Shown here: in pieces, positions 11,372 through 24,441 of the stretch | How the letters are laid out: each line of letters starts with the position of its first letter | Numbering within the stretch: the stretch's first letter is position 1 | Assembly (NCBI RefSeq): GCF_949987535.1 | Contig: NC_080066.1 | Span: forward strand, 129,126,335 to 129,190,334 | Source of the DNA: Balaenoptera acutorostrata | Taxonomy: Eukaryota; Chordata; Mammalia; Artiodactyla; Balaenopteridae | Direction: 5' to 3' | DNA length: 64,000 bases | Notes under the pieces: generated by a model | Database searches by the model: none | What the model was told of the DNA's origin: nothing | The model's input: the letters and a program-made list of their open reading frames with translations, nothing else | Position numbers and translations under genes: made by a program

Positions 11372-14300
11372 ATAACCATAAATGGAAAATAGGTATATTT
11401 TATTTTAATTATCAAAAGGAGCCTTACTTCCCTGATTATAAAATTATTGAAGGAAGTTTTATTGTAAATCTAGCATAATAAGGTTTGAAGCAGGCTAAAA
11501 CCTGCTTCAAATTTTAAAACCAAAATCATATGAACTGCTTCATCTCCTAAAAATCATACAGCTCTCAGTTTTCATAAAGTCAGTTGCAGGTTGGATTTTC
11601 TTATTCTATATCCAGGCTCTTAGCCCCTCAAAACAGTTTGATAACACAAGCTCAAGTTTACACAATATTTTCTGTGAACTTTGTAGTTAATTTGGCAGCT
11701 CTTCTTCTCTATTCAGGAAACCATAGCAGTGTTTCCCAGCTAATAGTATGAAAAGTTAATATTTCAACATTGCCCTATACATTTATATGACCGTATAACA
11801 TTTAAGTGGTCTACTTATGAAAAGCAATTAAAGAAATAAAGTCCTCTTCCAACAATATTCACATAATTTTACTTTTAGTGCTCTTCTTGCCTGAAAATAT
11901 ATAGCTTTATGTCCTATAGCTAAACTGTTGGATCCTTGTCTTTATGTATGAAAACTTATAAAATGGATTTGGAGCCAAATTCCACTAACACGCATGCACA
12001 CTCGCATACACACACACAGATACACACACAGATATACCATAAAATACACTCCTAGCTAGTCTTAAAGCTTATAACTTAGTTTCCCACCTCTTCCCATCCC
12101 ACCACCACTGCCACTTCAGGAAAGCGTGTTTGTGGTGAGTTGTCATGTCAGAAATATATAATTTTCCCTTTCATTACTGTGTTCCAGAATCTATTCTCAA
12201 TTGCCCTCAGATTGTGAAAACACGTGTCAAAATCCAAGTAATTAAGACATTCAATATATGGTGATAATTTAATTTTAAGCAAAACTTTCATAGAAAATAA
12301 ATTCTTCCCTATACCAGAGGTAGCATTCTGTTTTATGTGTAAAAGACTTTGGAAGCTAAAGCATGAGGAAAAAGAAAAACTGATTTTGCAATGTATCTTA
12401 TGGTTTTTATAATTTTTGAACATTTAAAAACTTTCTTATAGATGCTTTTTAAAGGAATATTTTTCTACCTTCTCTTTGTATTATATAGAATGCTAATTAC
12501 ATATTCCTCTTTTGTTTTCAAAATATAAAGTTAACCAAATCACTATTTCATATAATCTCCAAAAGTGTATGAGGTGACTATAGCAGGGCAGCAAATTTGA
12601 CTTTACAAGCATGATATATTTATTGCATATGTATAACTAATGTAAAACCATCAATTCAATAAAATTAATACATGAGCAAAAATGATAAAACTTTTTTGAT
12701 AGCAGTCCTGTTTTACTCTGAATCATTTGGACAATTTTATTTTAATTTCCTTTTAGATTTATGTAGATTTTAATCTTTTTCATATTTATTGAAATTAAAT
12801 TCTCTTAATTCATCCTTGATATTTTGAGGAAGCATCTCCTGTCAGTTGTGTCTCCTGTCAGAAAGAACCAAACTAGAATATCTAGAGAAACGTTAATTAC
12901 TAAAACCCTTTAAAAAGAATGTCCTTTAAAACAACTGAAGATCAGAAGTGAAAATCACTTCAACAAATAAAGCTCTAAATATATATCATTGCATGAAATA
13001 ATGATTAAATACAGAAGACTTTATAAGCACCTGTGTGTGTTTTAGTAAATAGAGATTTACACTCAAAATGCAGTATCATTCAGCCATGTGTTAAGTAGGT
13101 ATTAACACAAGGGGCACTGCTAGCATCTTAATGAAGAACTGCTATCAAATAATTATTTACTTTTACTTCTGATTCTTTCTGTGATTGGTTATTATACTAA
13201 CTTTAACATTTTCACCTTTAAGATTTCTACTCCTTAAGTATCTTTCTTTTGGAAGCTATTCTCATTTTAAGGAAAAAAAAAACATAAAATTATGCTCCAG
13301 TTGGGTTGGAACCAACCCTGTACTATAATATGCCTATATCGAAGCCCATTTTCTTTTTTTGTAACCACGTCTTTGTATTTCTATATTAGGAAATATATCT
13401 GGGTATTTTAATCACCATACAGAAGCTGAACTTTATTTAACATTATTAATGAAGTAGTTTAATATTAACTAGAATTTGGAAGATGCAGAACAAAACGTTA
13501 TTTTACGTATTTGAAAAAGCAAGTTAGATAATCGGTTCTCATCGAAGTCACTAATTTTCACAGTACTATCAAAGCATTTATTAAACTATTTTGATTACAT
13601 TTTATATACTTGCTTATTTAAATAATTTCTAATTACAAAATGATGGGAAAATTACTCCAGGCATATTTTTTTTCCTCTCTAGCACTTGGTTGATTAAATT
13701 CCCTCACCACCTAAGGACTATAATTAATATTGGCACATTTTTAATTCTAAAGGGTATTTGACCATTTTTTCTCTTATTTTTATGATTAATATATGTATGT
13801 ACATATATATTTGTATGAAAGAAATTTTCATTAAAAGTTATTACTAATGCAAACTTAATTGTGTTTTTAATTTAGCTTAGTACTTACTCGTGGGCCAAGC
13901 TAAAGCTATAGCTACTGAGAATATCTTCATAACTTAAACAGGACAGGAAACAGTACAAATTTAGATCAAACTGTTTCTTACTGAGAGTATAAAATATGGA
14001 AGGAAATCTAACAGGTGCCTAGCTCTCTAAGCAAATAGAACTAATGAGACAAATTTTCCATCTTGCAGAGAATAAAAGGAAAGAGTAAGACGCATACCAA
14101 CAATTGAGGAATATATGATAAGCCATCTGGCTTAATGATGTAAATAGATGATAATTTCCATATGCAGTTCTCAATACTGGTACAAACACAAGACTACTAA
14201 ATGAGTACTTAACCCACTTAAACATCTGCCAGGACTCTCATGCAGCTACAGTAAGCTTACCTAGCTGATACTTGATTAAGTTTTTTGACCAGTTATTCTC

Positions 14301-15277
14301 TATATACAAGGTAAATGTCAAGGGAATCCGATAAATTGGACCATACTCTGACCAAAACAGCTATTAGGCCAAATGCAACTGATGGGGTGAGTCCCTAGGA
14401 GTAAGTGACCTTGACACTGAAAAGGACAAAACTATGCAGAAAGAAATACACCCAGGTATAGAAAAGTGTTTTGCTTTATTTAAAGAAGAAATATGCCCTT
14501 CATTCATAACATATTAAAATATGTATAAATACATAAAATATGTATAAATATGTATAAAAGCTTTCATGCATAAAAGTTTTCAGATATAAATATGTAAAAG
14601 GGAAAATAGAATCAAAGAATCTGGAAATCTACAAATATGTAATTTTGAATTGTCAATTATATATTGTACTGATTTGTTATTTATTTAACAAAATACATGT
14701 TTTCTGAGGGGAAAGTTTAAAAAATGCCTAAAGAAATCAGTTTAGTTTTAAAAAAAATTCTCCAATCAGTTAAAATTTTTAACTAATAAATACAAACAAT
14801 AGGAAAAAAAAGTTAAGTAACTCTGAGAAAATGTATGAAGTCACAAGAAAAATGTTAAGAACTTAATTGCTCACTTTTTATATTTAAAGCAAAAAATATA
14901 TATCGGAAAGGACAATGATCACTTCCATTTAACCTAATAAAAAACAATCCTAGAGGAAAATGTGATAAATTGTGTTTTTATAGCAGCAGTTACCCAATTT
15001 GATGTACTCACCAGTGTACAACTAAGATTTTTTAAATTAAGAGATAAGGAAATATTTGAATTCATAACCATAACTACCAATTATCTGATGATATTTCCAG
15101 TATTTTTTATCAAACAATAAAATGGTGGTTAATATGACTATTATTTTTGTTATTTCTTATAATCAAAATAAATTCTTGCATAATTGACATTGCTCTTGAT
15201 TTTACGTACACTTGCTTATTACATATGTGAACTGAGTAGTGTACATGGATAATAACATCTTTATTTTCATCCCTATA
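11372..15277. other. Unassigned AT-rich non-coding DNA
   Basis: About 3.9 kb with no gene or interspersed repeat that I can name. It contains a perfect 11-bp inverted repeat at 11484-11511, a CA-rich microsatellite at 11989-12036, and short ATGTATAAAT repeats near 14518-14560. Open frames near 12148-12423 and 14019-14225 have no recognisable product. Confidence 0.55.
11989..12036. repeat. CA-rich microsatellite
   Basis: Imperfect CA repeats are interrupted by GCATG, CTCG and GATA units. Confidence 0.8.
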
Positions 15278-15540
15278 TTCATTCATTCAACAAATATTAT
15301 TGAGCAACTACTATTTCCAGACACTGGTACAGCACTTGTGAAGTGTCAGAGAATGGAGGATCGTTGGCTTGTGGATATATTTTGAAGGTAGAGCCATCAG
15401 AATTATCTGACAGATTGAGCGTAGGTTGTGAGAGAAAAAAGAATCAGAAATGACTCTAACATGTTTTTCCTGAGCAAAATTATCCTATGGATTCTTAAGA
15501 ACAAATTTAGGAAAAAAATTGATTTGAGCGGGAACAAGTT
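15278..15540 (-). mobile_element. L2 LINE fragment
   Basis: The left end carries the antisense L2 terminus (ATTCATTCAACAAATATT and the following block to about 15335). After a deletion, 15370-15480 follows a more upstream L2 segment, including TATTTTGAAGGTAGAGCC and the ATGACTCTAAC block. The copy is old and has no coding capacity. Confidence 0.7.
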
Positions 15541-16494
15541 ACTATAAATCAAATTTTATAAGAATCCTAAAACAGAACCATCCTCCATAGGACATAAGAA
15601 TTAAAATTGTGGACAACCTCAGATGATTTTCACAGGAACAAAAATAAGTAAATAAAAACATTAAACTGAGGAACAAAAATTATATTTAAAAACTATAAAA
15701 AGTAAGAGGAAGGTGAGAGTAGAAATAGAGGAGTAAGTAAGCTAAGAGAAAAACCTCACAAGTTGTAAAAGAGAAGGTAAGATAAAATAACCCCTCTGGT
15801 CAATGGAAAGGAGAAGTTAAATTGCGGTCTTATATATACAACAGCCCACATACATTAATGATGTCAGATTTGAAGCAAAAATTGTTCTACAGTCAGGTGC
15901 TTCAGCTGTATTTGCAGCTAGAGGAATAGGAACAGTGAGAATGATAGCTAGAGGAGTCCCATTTAAAGGTGAGCCTTAAGAATGAAGAGTCCCTGAAATG
16001 GAAGAAAGGAATGCAGAAAAAAGACAAGGACACTGTAACCCGTGATAAAAGGCAGGAACTAATGCACAGTAATATTCAGAGGAAATATGCTGTTTGTGCT
16101 AAAGGGAGAATTATATTAATGAGGAAATCGCTTTGATTTCCTACTTCCTTCTGAGAATAATTTAAAGACCATTTATTTTCTTATTAATACAGAAGACTGG
16201 ACTTGAAAAAATAACAGATATACATGACAGCAATATTTTTGTAATATTAGTTGATGTTTTACTCCTGAAATTGCCCTTTTTTTTCTACTCCCCTCCACTG
16301 TTTCATTCAATTAAGCAGATTTGGAATCATTATCTTGGGGTAAGGGATATGAATTAGATGGAAAGTAGAAAACACTCTGTAAGTTGTTACTTTTGTTTCC
16401 AAAACACTAAGCCCCTTTAAAAAATTCACTGGGCCTATGGTATATTTAAATGTTTGGGAGAGTGAGATTTGAGGATTGTGTCTTTCCTTTGGAG

Positions 16495-16721
16495 CAGTGT
16501 TTCTCATCCTGGAGCAATTTTGCGCCCCTGGGTAACATTTGGCAAAATCTGGAGGCATTTTTGAATGTCACCACGAAGTAGGATGGGTGGTGCTGCTGGC
16601 ATCTACTGGGCAGAGACAAGGGATGACGGTAAACATACTACAATGCACAAGACAGCCCTTCCACCCCAGAGAAGAATTATCCAGCCCCAAATGTCAAGAG
16701 TGCCAAGGTTGAGAAACCTTG
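16495..16721 (+). mobile_element. MER20 (hAT-Charlie non-autonomous DNA transposon)
   Basis: The copy is close to the usual 219-bp length. It starts with CAGTGTTTCTCATCC and ends with GGTTGAGAAACCTTG, which are the expected imperfect terminal inverted repeats. Internal landmarks are ACATTTGGCAAAATCTGGAGG, GGTGCTGCTGGCATCTA, CTACAATGCACAAGACAGCCC and GAATTATCCAGCCCCAAATGTC. Candidate 8-bp target duplications (CTTTGGAG left, CTCTAGGG right) match at five of eight positions. MER20 copies are known to act as hormone-responsive enhancers in endometrial cells of placental mammals; whether this one does is unknown. Confidence 0.88.
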
Positions 16722-17469
16722 CTCTAGGGAGGCTGGAGAATATTCTCTTTCTTTCATAGGAAGACAAGAAAGTATGAATGAGAAAAGAGAGTAGAGGGGG
16801 TGGCTGATTATGAAGGAAAGCATCCATTTCCCTAGTAGAGTCCTGGATGTTGTGAGGACATCTTGTCTCACAAGCTGATACCTAGAGGCATGGCATGAGC
16901 ACAATAAAGAAGGACTGTGCATTGTGTTCAGGACAGTCTGGTTTGAGCCTGGCATCATGGTGCTTCTGTATGTCAGGGAAGTTATAGAATGATCCCGTGT
17001 CTCAGGGCACAGAAAGGTAGAGAGAGGTGACTGGAAGTGAAAATGCTAAGCGAAGGACAGTGAGGGAGCATCTCAGGGAAGAACCTAATGAAGAACTGGA
17101 GACAGGCTGGGGGATGCCCTTAGGTTGGCCAATTTTACAACAAGGTTGTGGCTTGAGGTGGATACAGAAAGTCAAGCCCTGGAAAAGAATACACTCTCTG
17201 TTTAGTCTAAAGAGGGTTCTGTCCAGCAACACAGGAATATGTTTCCCAGGAAGACAGTTAAGTTTAGGAAAGCGTTTTGCATAAGGAAAAGTTTTCATAG
17301 AAATAAGCTTAAAATAATCCAATTTCAGATGATTACACTTGAGCAAGGGACTTTGCTGTGCATGCCAAACATTAAAATTTCTAAAGCTAAATTTAAATAC
17401 AGCAGATTAGAAGATGGAGAAATTCTTCACTTTTCCCAAGTACAAGGTTTTTAATATAGGGCTCTATAT

Positions 17470-17524
17470 TGTTGCTGTTGTTTGCTTTGTTTTTGTTTTG
17501 TTTTTGTTGTTGTTGTTGTTTTTT
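17470..17524. repeat. (TTG)n and (TTTTG)n simple repeat
   Basis: T-rich units TTTG, TTTTG and TTG follow one another, ending with five TTG units. Confidence 0.8.
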
Positions 17525-17660
17525 AACTTAGACATTCTAACTCACATGGCCGGGATTGAAAACACTGAAGGAATGCCATTTTGCACACATGTAGCCATTT
17601 ATTATCCTTCTGCCCTCAAGACTTCTAACAGAGATTGGAGGGAGGGCAGTGGAATAGAAG

Positions 17661-17705
17661 TTTGGTTTGGTTTGGTTTTGGTTTTGGTTTTTTTGTTTGT
17701 TTTCT
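17661..17705. repeat. (TTTGG)n and (TTTTGG)n simple repeat
   Basis: Units of TTTGG pass into TTTTGG and then TTTG. It is a compound microsatellite. Confidence 0.8.
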
Positions 17706-17847
17706 TTGTCTGAATAACCTGACCTCTTTGTATCATGGTTCTGTAAGGATAGTAATGTTACAACTCTTATAAAGTCTGAACTATTTAAACATCTAAAAAT
17801 ATATCAAATTCATCAAAAGTGAGAAATCATGCATTTACAGTATAGTA

Positions 17848-18066
17848 ACTAAATTTACTAAGCACTAAGTATGTGCCAGCCATTATACTAGGACTCTGCA
17901 TGTGTTATTTGCAACAATACTGTGAGGAAGTTCATGCTAATATCCCCATTTTAAACTCGAAGAAACTAATATATAAAGATGTTAAGCAACAAAAAAAGAT
18001 CACAAATTTAGGAGTGGGGAAATCATTGTTTAAATCTAAGCAGTCTGGTTTTAGAGTGTGTGTCGG
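17848..18066 (-). mobile_element. MIR SINE
   Basis: The antisense MIR order is visible: ACTAAGCACTAAGTATGTGCCAG near 17858, the ATCCCCATTTTAAACTCGAAG block near 17941, then AAGCAAC..AAGATCACA and the AAGCAGTCTGGTTTTAGAG block near 18038-18057. The copy is nearly full length but diverged. MIR is an ancient tRNA-derived SINE mobilised by L2. Confidence 0.82.
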
Positions 18067-21000
18067 TAGGTTAGAACCACCTCTATTCCAGGATGGAAGT
18101 TTCCCAGAAGCTTTCAGGTAACACGTCTATTTTACATCATTGAGTAGGACTTAATACTAGCTGCAAAGAGACTGGGAAAGGAAATCTTTTTCTCTAGGAA
18201 GCCATGTAGACAGCTAAATATCTAATGCTATGGAAGAGGAGAAATCAGATTTAGGAGACAATTAGAAGTCTGTGCCTCTGGCTAGTTAGAATAAATATGT
18301 ATTGTATCTCCTGTATATAACATGATCTCCATCTTGCCCTCATAGTACAAGCATCAGTACTGATGAACTTGTCTAGATGTTCCTTGATTAATATTAAAAT
18401 ACTTTGTCTATTAAAATTATTTAGAATGAAAAATTAAGTTTTATTATCAAAAAGTGCTTTACAGCTGGTCTTAAGAGATGCTGCCTCTACGGGAATTCCT
18501 GAGTCATAATTCCAAGATAGCATGTAAGTCACACCAACTTTTAGGTAAAATAACAGCATTGGTGAAATTAACAAATAAATTACTGTGTACAGTCTGTGCA
18601 ATTATTTTCTTTGTCACATGAAACCTAAAATGTTTTGATTTTCAAAGAATGCATGAGCTGTCTCTTGTTGTGTCTATTGGTTCAAACTCAAACTGTTTGA
18701 TACTAAACCTTCAAGGTCTTCATTACTGGTCATTGTTGTTATGTGGGAAAGCCTTTAAGTATCTTATAATAGGCTGCTTTTACAAACTTCCAAGTCTTTC
18801 CTAATAATTTTTCAGAAGCTGTACTTATTTTTTTTTCTTCTTAGGTAGACAGCCAAGAGGTAATACTGAAGACTGAGGCCCTCTTTTCCAATAGATATGA
18901 AATTTAATCCCTTTTTCTTTTCTCATTGAATTTTTTAAAAGAACATTTAAATTAATGTGAAATTAGAGAGGTACTAACTGATATTCTTGCCTTTCTGTAA
19001 TTTTAGTGAGTTAAGAATTTAACTATTAAATTTAAAATTGACCATGAACAATATAACTCTGAAATCATGTTTGAAATCTGAAGGTTTGGACACAGAGCAC
19101 TGGAGCTTTCTGGAGTTAATATATTGGCATTAATATCAGGAAGCAGCTGTCCAAGATCAAGAAGCAGAAAGTTTGTCACAGGCAGGTGCAAGATTCACTA
19201 AGTCAGTGTAGAGGAGAAGAGGCTAGAGTCCCCACTAGAGAAGGACCAGACAAACACACATTCCTAGGCCAGCTTAGACATGATGGGTTACCCTTAAATT
19301 ATGATCAATAATTAACTCTAAGACTACACACTAGTTAGAATAGATTATACTTTGTCCTTTTTCTCCCAGTGTGCTTATATTTAAACAATAAATAACAATA
19401 TAATTCTTTGTCTCTATCCTGTATTGTTGTATTGTAAATAATCAAATTTAATAATAAATAAATACATTTTTAAGAGGGAAATCTTAGATCAGTACACCAG
19501 TATGACATGGTAATTACCATTCTGGTGAATTTATTTAGAAAGCAAAATAGTAAGACTTTATAGGATTGTTTCCAAGAGAAGTCCCATTATGATTAGTGTA
19601 ATAAATAGGCCTACAAAATACACCAGGATAGAGTCTATTTTCTTGTAGCCCTTTGTGAAAATTTTACCACATCATCTTATTACTATGTTTGCTTGTGAAA
19701 TATTTATAATGTCATGCTCATGGGAGCACTGAATATTGTGTTCTTTAAAACTAACATGATTTGCAAGCAATGTAAGTATTGTTGATCCTTCGACCACAAA
19801 CATAATTCCCATATTTAGAAGAAATTCACTGCGTGCAGTTTTGTACTTTCATTTTTACAGATAATCATGGATAGTTAGAATAAACAGGTTTTTCCCTTCT
19901 CAATGACTACGTTGTTGACATATTTGAAAGACTATTTTCCAATGCACTATTTTCCTCAACATAGACTTTCAACAAATGTATCAACCTGAAATTTCTGTTT
20001 CAGTTCTTAGTACTATTTTAATTCTCCTATATTTGTATCAGAAAGTGACTTGGATTTCTGTGTAACTCTGAGTAAATGTCTGTCTTAGATAACAGACTGG
20101 ACGATGATCATGTATTTTTTACAGCTTTTCCTAGAGATGTACTCACAGCTTTCTGGGAAACCCATATCACGGCTCCACATGGACATTATAGGGAAGTTGA
20201 TGCTTCCGTAACTTTTACTAGTTTGCTCACTTGTTGACCTTCTTTCCTGTGGAAATAGTCTTGTGTCGTATTTTCTTTTTGACAATCCTCCTCAAGTTTA
20301 TGCAAGGTATTTCGTATTTAGCTTTCACTTTTATATATTCTTGTGTCTATTTTAATATTACTCTACTTTTATGACTGCCTATATATACTCTTTTGAATTA
20401 ATTATTTTTAAAGTGTAGAATAGAAAGCATCCTAAACAAATCATTTATTCAAATAGAACTGGAGGGGCAAGTGAAATATGAGTCTGCCCCAGGACTTACT
20501 TTCTCATATCATATCCACAATGACTTTGAATAGCAGACAATTCCACAGTGGCTTTCATGGTGTTCCTTTTTATTCTCTGTTGCTACAATGGATGTTTTAG
20601 AATAAGTATATTTCCCTTTAGGTGTCTGATAGGATTTAACCTCACTAATTTACAAATAGGAAAAAAATTAAATTATCTAGCACTTTTAGTGCAAATTTCA
20701 AACATATTTGTGGAATTAGACAATGAAAAGCGTTTGAATTGCCCTAGATAAGATGGATTCAGGAACTGCTTTATTTACCTTTCTTATGACTTATCACGTT
20801 AATGACCATTGCTGACAAATGGGAGGGAATAAACATTCATTATAATATTGCAGGATAAAAGCGCCTGTCTGGTTTTACTCTTCCACTGTGCCTTTGATAT
20901 ATTAAGCATATGTTCTCTTAGATTCTGACTTAAGATCAATAAAAAGTGACCTTTCTGTCCTGGGTTCATAAAACACTTAGATGTCCTTCATGTGAACTTC

Positions 21001-21114
21001 CTCAGCAATTGTACTTGCGCCAACCTGATGCTAACTCCGAACATTTATTGATCTTGCTTTCCATTTATTCCCAACACTTAGACTGATGTAATTCCATAAT
21101 AAATTCTTGCTTCA
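18067..21114. other. Unassigned AT-rich non-coding DNA
   Basis: About 3 kb with no gene or named repeat that I can support. Stops are frequent in all frames. Short open frames at 19003-19191, 20085-20285 and 20548-20751 have no recognisable product. Confidence 0.55.
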
Positions 21115-22015
21115 AAAATAGTTAAGAAAATATACATATGGCAAACAAGCATATGAAATGATTATCAACGTCGCATGTCATCAGGGAATTGCAAATTAAA
21201 ATAATGAGACACTACTAATTCTGTTGGCTAAATTCCCAAACACTGATGACACCAAATGCTGGTGAGAATGTGGATCATACTCTTATCATACGATCCAGCG
21301 ATCATACTAACTGGTATTCACACAAAGGAGCTGAAAACATGTCCATATGAAAACATGCACATGGATGTTTATAGCAGCTTAATTCATAATTGCCAAAACT
21401 TGGAAGCAACGAAGTTGTCCTTCGGTAGGTGAATAGATAGACTGTAGTGCATCCATGCAAAGAGATATTCAGCACTAAAAAGAAATGAGCTGTCAAGCCA
21501 TAAAAAGACGTGGAGAAAAATGCATATTACTAAGCGAAAGAAGCCAATCTGAAAAGGCTGTACTGCATACTGTAGGATTCTACTATATAACATTCTGGAA
21601 AAGGAAAAATTGGAGACAGTAAAATGATCAGTGTTTGCCAAGAGTTTGAGAGAGGGAGGAATGAATAGGTGGAGCACAGGGGACTTTTAGGGCAGTGAAG
21701 CTATTCTGTCTGATACCATAATGATGGATATATATTATTATACTTTTTTCAAAAGCCATATAATGTACAGCACCAAGAGAGAATCCTAATATAAACTATA
21801 GATTTTAGTTAATATATCAATATTGGCTCATCAATGGTAAAAAATGCACCACACTACTTATAAGATACTAATAATTAGAGAAACTGTGTGTGTATTTGTG
21901 TGTATGTGTAGGTGTGTGAAAAGTCGGTGGTAGTGAGGGGTACATCAGAACTTTTTGCACTTTCCATTCAATTTATACGCAAACCTAAAAGTTCTTGGAG
22001 AAATAAAGTCTAATA
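21115..22015 (+). mobile_element. L1M 3' fragment, same lineage as 4095-6140
   Basis: The order of motifs matches the 3' half of the L1 at 4095-6140: GGGAATTGCAAATTAAAATAA, CACCAAATGCTGGTGAGAATGTGG, ATTCATAATTGCCAAAACTTGGAA, the CAGCACTAAAAAGAAATGAGC stretch, and a 3' UTR with TAATATAAACTATAGATTTTAG. A GT-rich simple repeat has grown in the 3' UTR near 21887-21918. All frames are broken. Confidence 0.82.
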
Positions 22016-22684
22016 CTTTGTTTTAAAGTTATTGAATATGTTTTGCAAAACCTGGTTATATCTTTGGTTTTCCAAAGGCATTTTAAAATTTTAAAAATTC
22101 AAAATTAATTTTGGTTAAATTTAATTTAACATTTAATGCTTTCACCTAGAACATCTGGTTGGAAAATCTGATTGCTTGACAGTGCCCAGCTTCAGGCTTA
22201 ATTGAAGAACAAACTTTCTCCAAACTGCTGAAAAAAGGGCCTGAGATCCTTTCATGTTAAAACACAGTCTCCTTGGGCTTCATAGATAACATGGGAAATT
22301 ATACTATTTCTGTGATGTCCAGACAATACTGGGAGCAGTGCCCCACTGCACTGTAGCTGACTCATAGTGGCTCATGATAGTTGACTTAGTGCTTTTCTTT
22401 CTAATTCAGTGATAACATATTTTTTGCTGGAATTTGGTCATGGTGGAGTATTTACATCATGAACATCAGCAAATGCTGCAAATCAGTTCATTTCTTTTTT
22501 TGATTTGTTTTAGAGAGCGGGCTTACCAGCACACCGTTGATTAATACAATATCTCAAACTTATATCTATAGGAAATAACTTGCCCAGGTTTAAATGGATT
22601 ATACAAAAACCTTCTTCCCAAAAAGACCAAAAAAATGACAATTTTGATATCAATATTTTCCAGAAAAAAATCATTTTTCTACAT

Positions 22685-23106
22685 TTTTTAATTGAAGTAT
22701 AGTTGGTTTACAATGTGTTAATTTCTGCTGTACAGCAAAGTGATTCAATTGTACATATATGTACCTTCTTTTTCATATTATTTTCCATTGTAGTTTGTCA
22801 CAGGATATTGAATATAGTTCCCTGTGCTATACAGTAGGACCTTGTTGTTTATCCATTCTATATATAGTAGTTTGCATCTGCTAATGCCAAACACCCAGTC
22901 CATCCTTTCCCCACTCCCTCTTCCCCTTGGCAACCACAAGTCTGTTCTCTATGTCTGTGAGTCTGTTTTTGTTTTGTAGATAGGTTCATTTGTGCCATAT
23001 TTTAGATTCTACATATAAGTGGTATCATAAGTTATTTATCTTTCTCTTTCTGACTTACTTCACTCTGTATGACAGTCTCTAGGTCCATCCATATTGCTGC
23101 AAACGG
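22685..23106 (-). mobile_element. 5'-truncated L1 with 13-bp target duplication
   Basis: This is an antisense 3' end of a relatively young cetartiodactyl-type L1. Landmarks are TTAATTGAAGTATAGTTGG, GTTCCCTGTGCTATACAGTAG and CTCTAGGTCCATCCAT. The target-site duplication CATTTTTCTACAT is exact at 22672-22684 and 23107-23119. The element is about 420 bp, so it is strongly truncated at its 5' end. Confidence 0.9.
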
Positions 23107-23119
23107 CATTTTTCTACAT

Positions 23120-24059
23120 ATTTTTATTCTCTTGATTTTCTAGAACCTTGATAGTAGTTTGTTTTTGAAGTTTCTAAATTGCATTTTTATAACAGAAATG
23201 AATCTAAGGGATCATAAAAGCCTGTGAGCAATACAGATTAGGGATTAGTGAAGATGTTAACAAATGATTAATTGGAATAATGGAAGGAATTGAAGGAGAG
23301 TCTATATGCAGATGCCCAAGGCATTCAAACGATTCTGCCTTAAGGTAATTGTCAAAATCTAGTGATGAAAAGGCAATGGGGAGAATACTAAAGTTTGTAT
23401 GTGGGGTTTTTTTTTTTTTGGATGCCTAGTGTACTCCATGTTCTTTTATACTAAGCCTATATAATATTAATGCATGTTGAAAGAATTATAGCATTAGGTT
23501 GTGGAATTCCAAGTAGCAATATGAAGGTTAATGGTGGTAAATCGAGAGAAAGAAGTATATAGAGACTGAATGCAAAACCAGTAGCAAATATGTAATTTTG
23601 ATTATTGAAAGCAATTAATACATTAATTTAAAACAAAAAAAATTGTGCCAGGCCCTGCACTAGGCATAAGAAATACAAAACTGTTTCCTGACAAAATTAA
23701 CTCCGCTGGTAAGTGTTCTTAACTGAGGCAATTTAGTTATAAAAAGACTACAAAGTCCTCTGGGAACAGTAACAATGTGTGTCAGTGTCGGTTTTTCACT
23801 CTGCTTGTTTTTCAAGATCTTGATACTTTTGAAGACTATTTGCCAGATATTTTGTAGAATGTCCCTTTATTTGGGTTTGAGTGATGTTTTCTCATGTTTG
23901 AACTGGAGTTATGGATTTTGAAGAATACCACAGAGGGGAGGTTGCCTTCTTATACCACCACTTGATGTTGACATGACTATTGTTAGTTATGGTTACCTTG
24001 ATCACTTGTTTAAGGTGAAGCTGCCAGACTTCATGTAAAGTTACTCTGTTTTCCTTTCT
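23120..24059. other. Unassigned non-coding DNA
   Basis: No gene or named repeat is recognisable. A run of 13 T lies near 23407-23419. Confidence 0.5.
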
Positions 24060-24361
24060 GTACTCTGTTCTTTGGACATTAGTAAATCCAGCCCACACAG
24101 GGAGGAGAAGTAAATTGTACCTTCTGTCGGAGGGAGTATCTGCATACATTATTTGGAATTCTTTAAAGATTTGTCCTTTCTATGCCATTTATTTATTTAC
24201 ACAATTATTTATGTATGTCCGTATGGACTCACTGATATTTATTTAATGATTTGTGTTATATTCTAATACTATGTTATATAAATAACTCAATTTACGATGC
24301 TCAATTGTTCCAGCTTTGGCCATTGGGAACTCTTTCACAGTGCCCTCCATGATTCATTCTT

Positions 24362-24393
<32 letters not shown>

Positions 24394-24403
24394 TTTCTTC
24401 CAT

Positions 24404-24441
<38 letters not shown>

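Larger units (their letters stand above)
16722..17847. other. Unassigned non-coding DNA with T-rich simple repeats
   Basis: No gene is recognisable. Several open frames of 64-114 codons overlap on both strands between 16565 and 17713, which is expected of a locally less AT-rich stretch and does not suggest coding. Two simple repeats, at 17470-17524 and 17661-17705, lie inside. Confidence 0.5.

Noticed and set aside
16565..17454. Cluster of open frames on both strands suggesting a gene
   Set aside because: The left part is MER20, and the frames overlap each other on opposite strands with no conserved motif or splice structure. Local base composition explains them.
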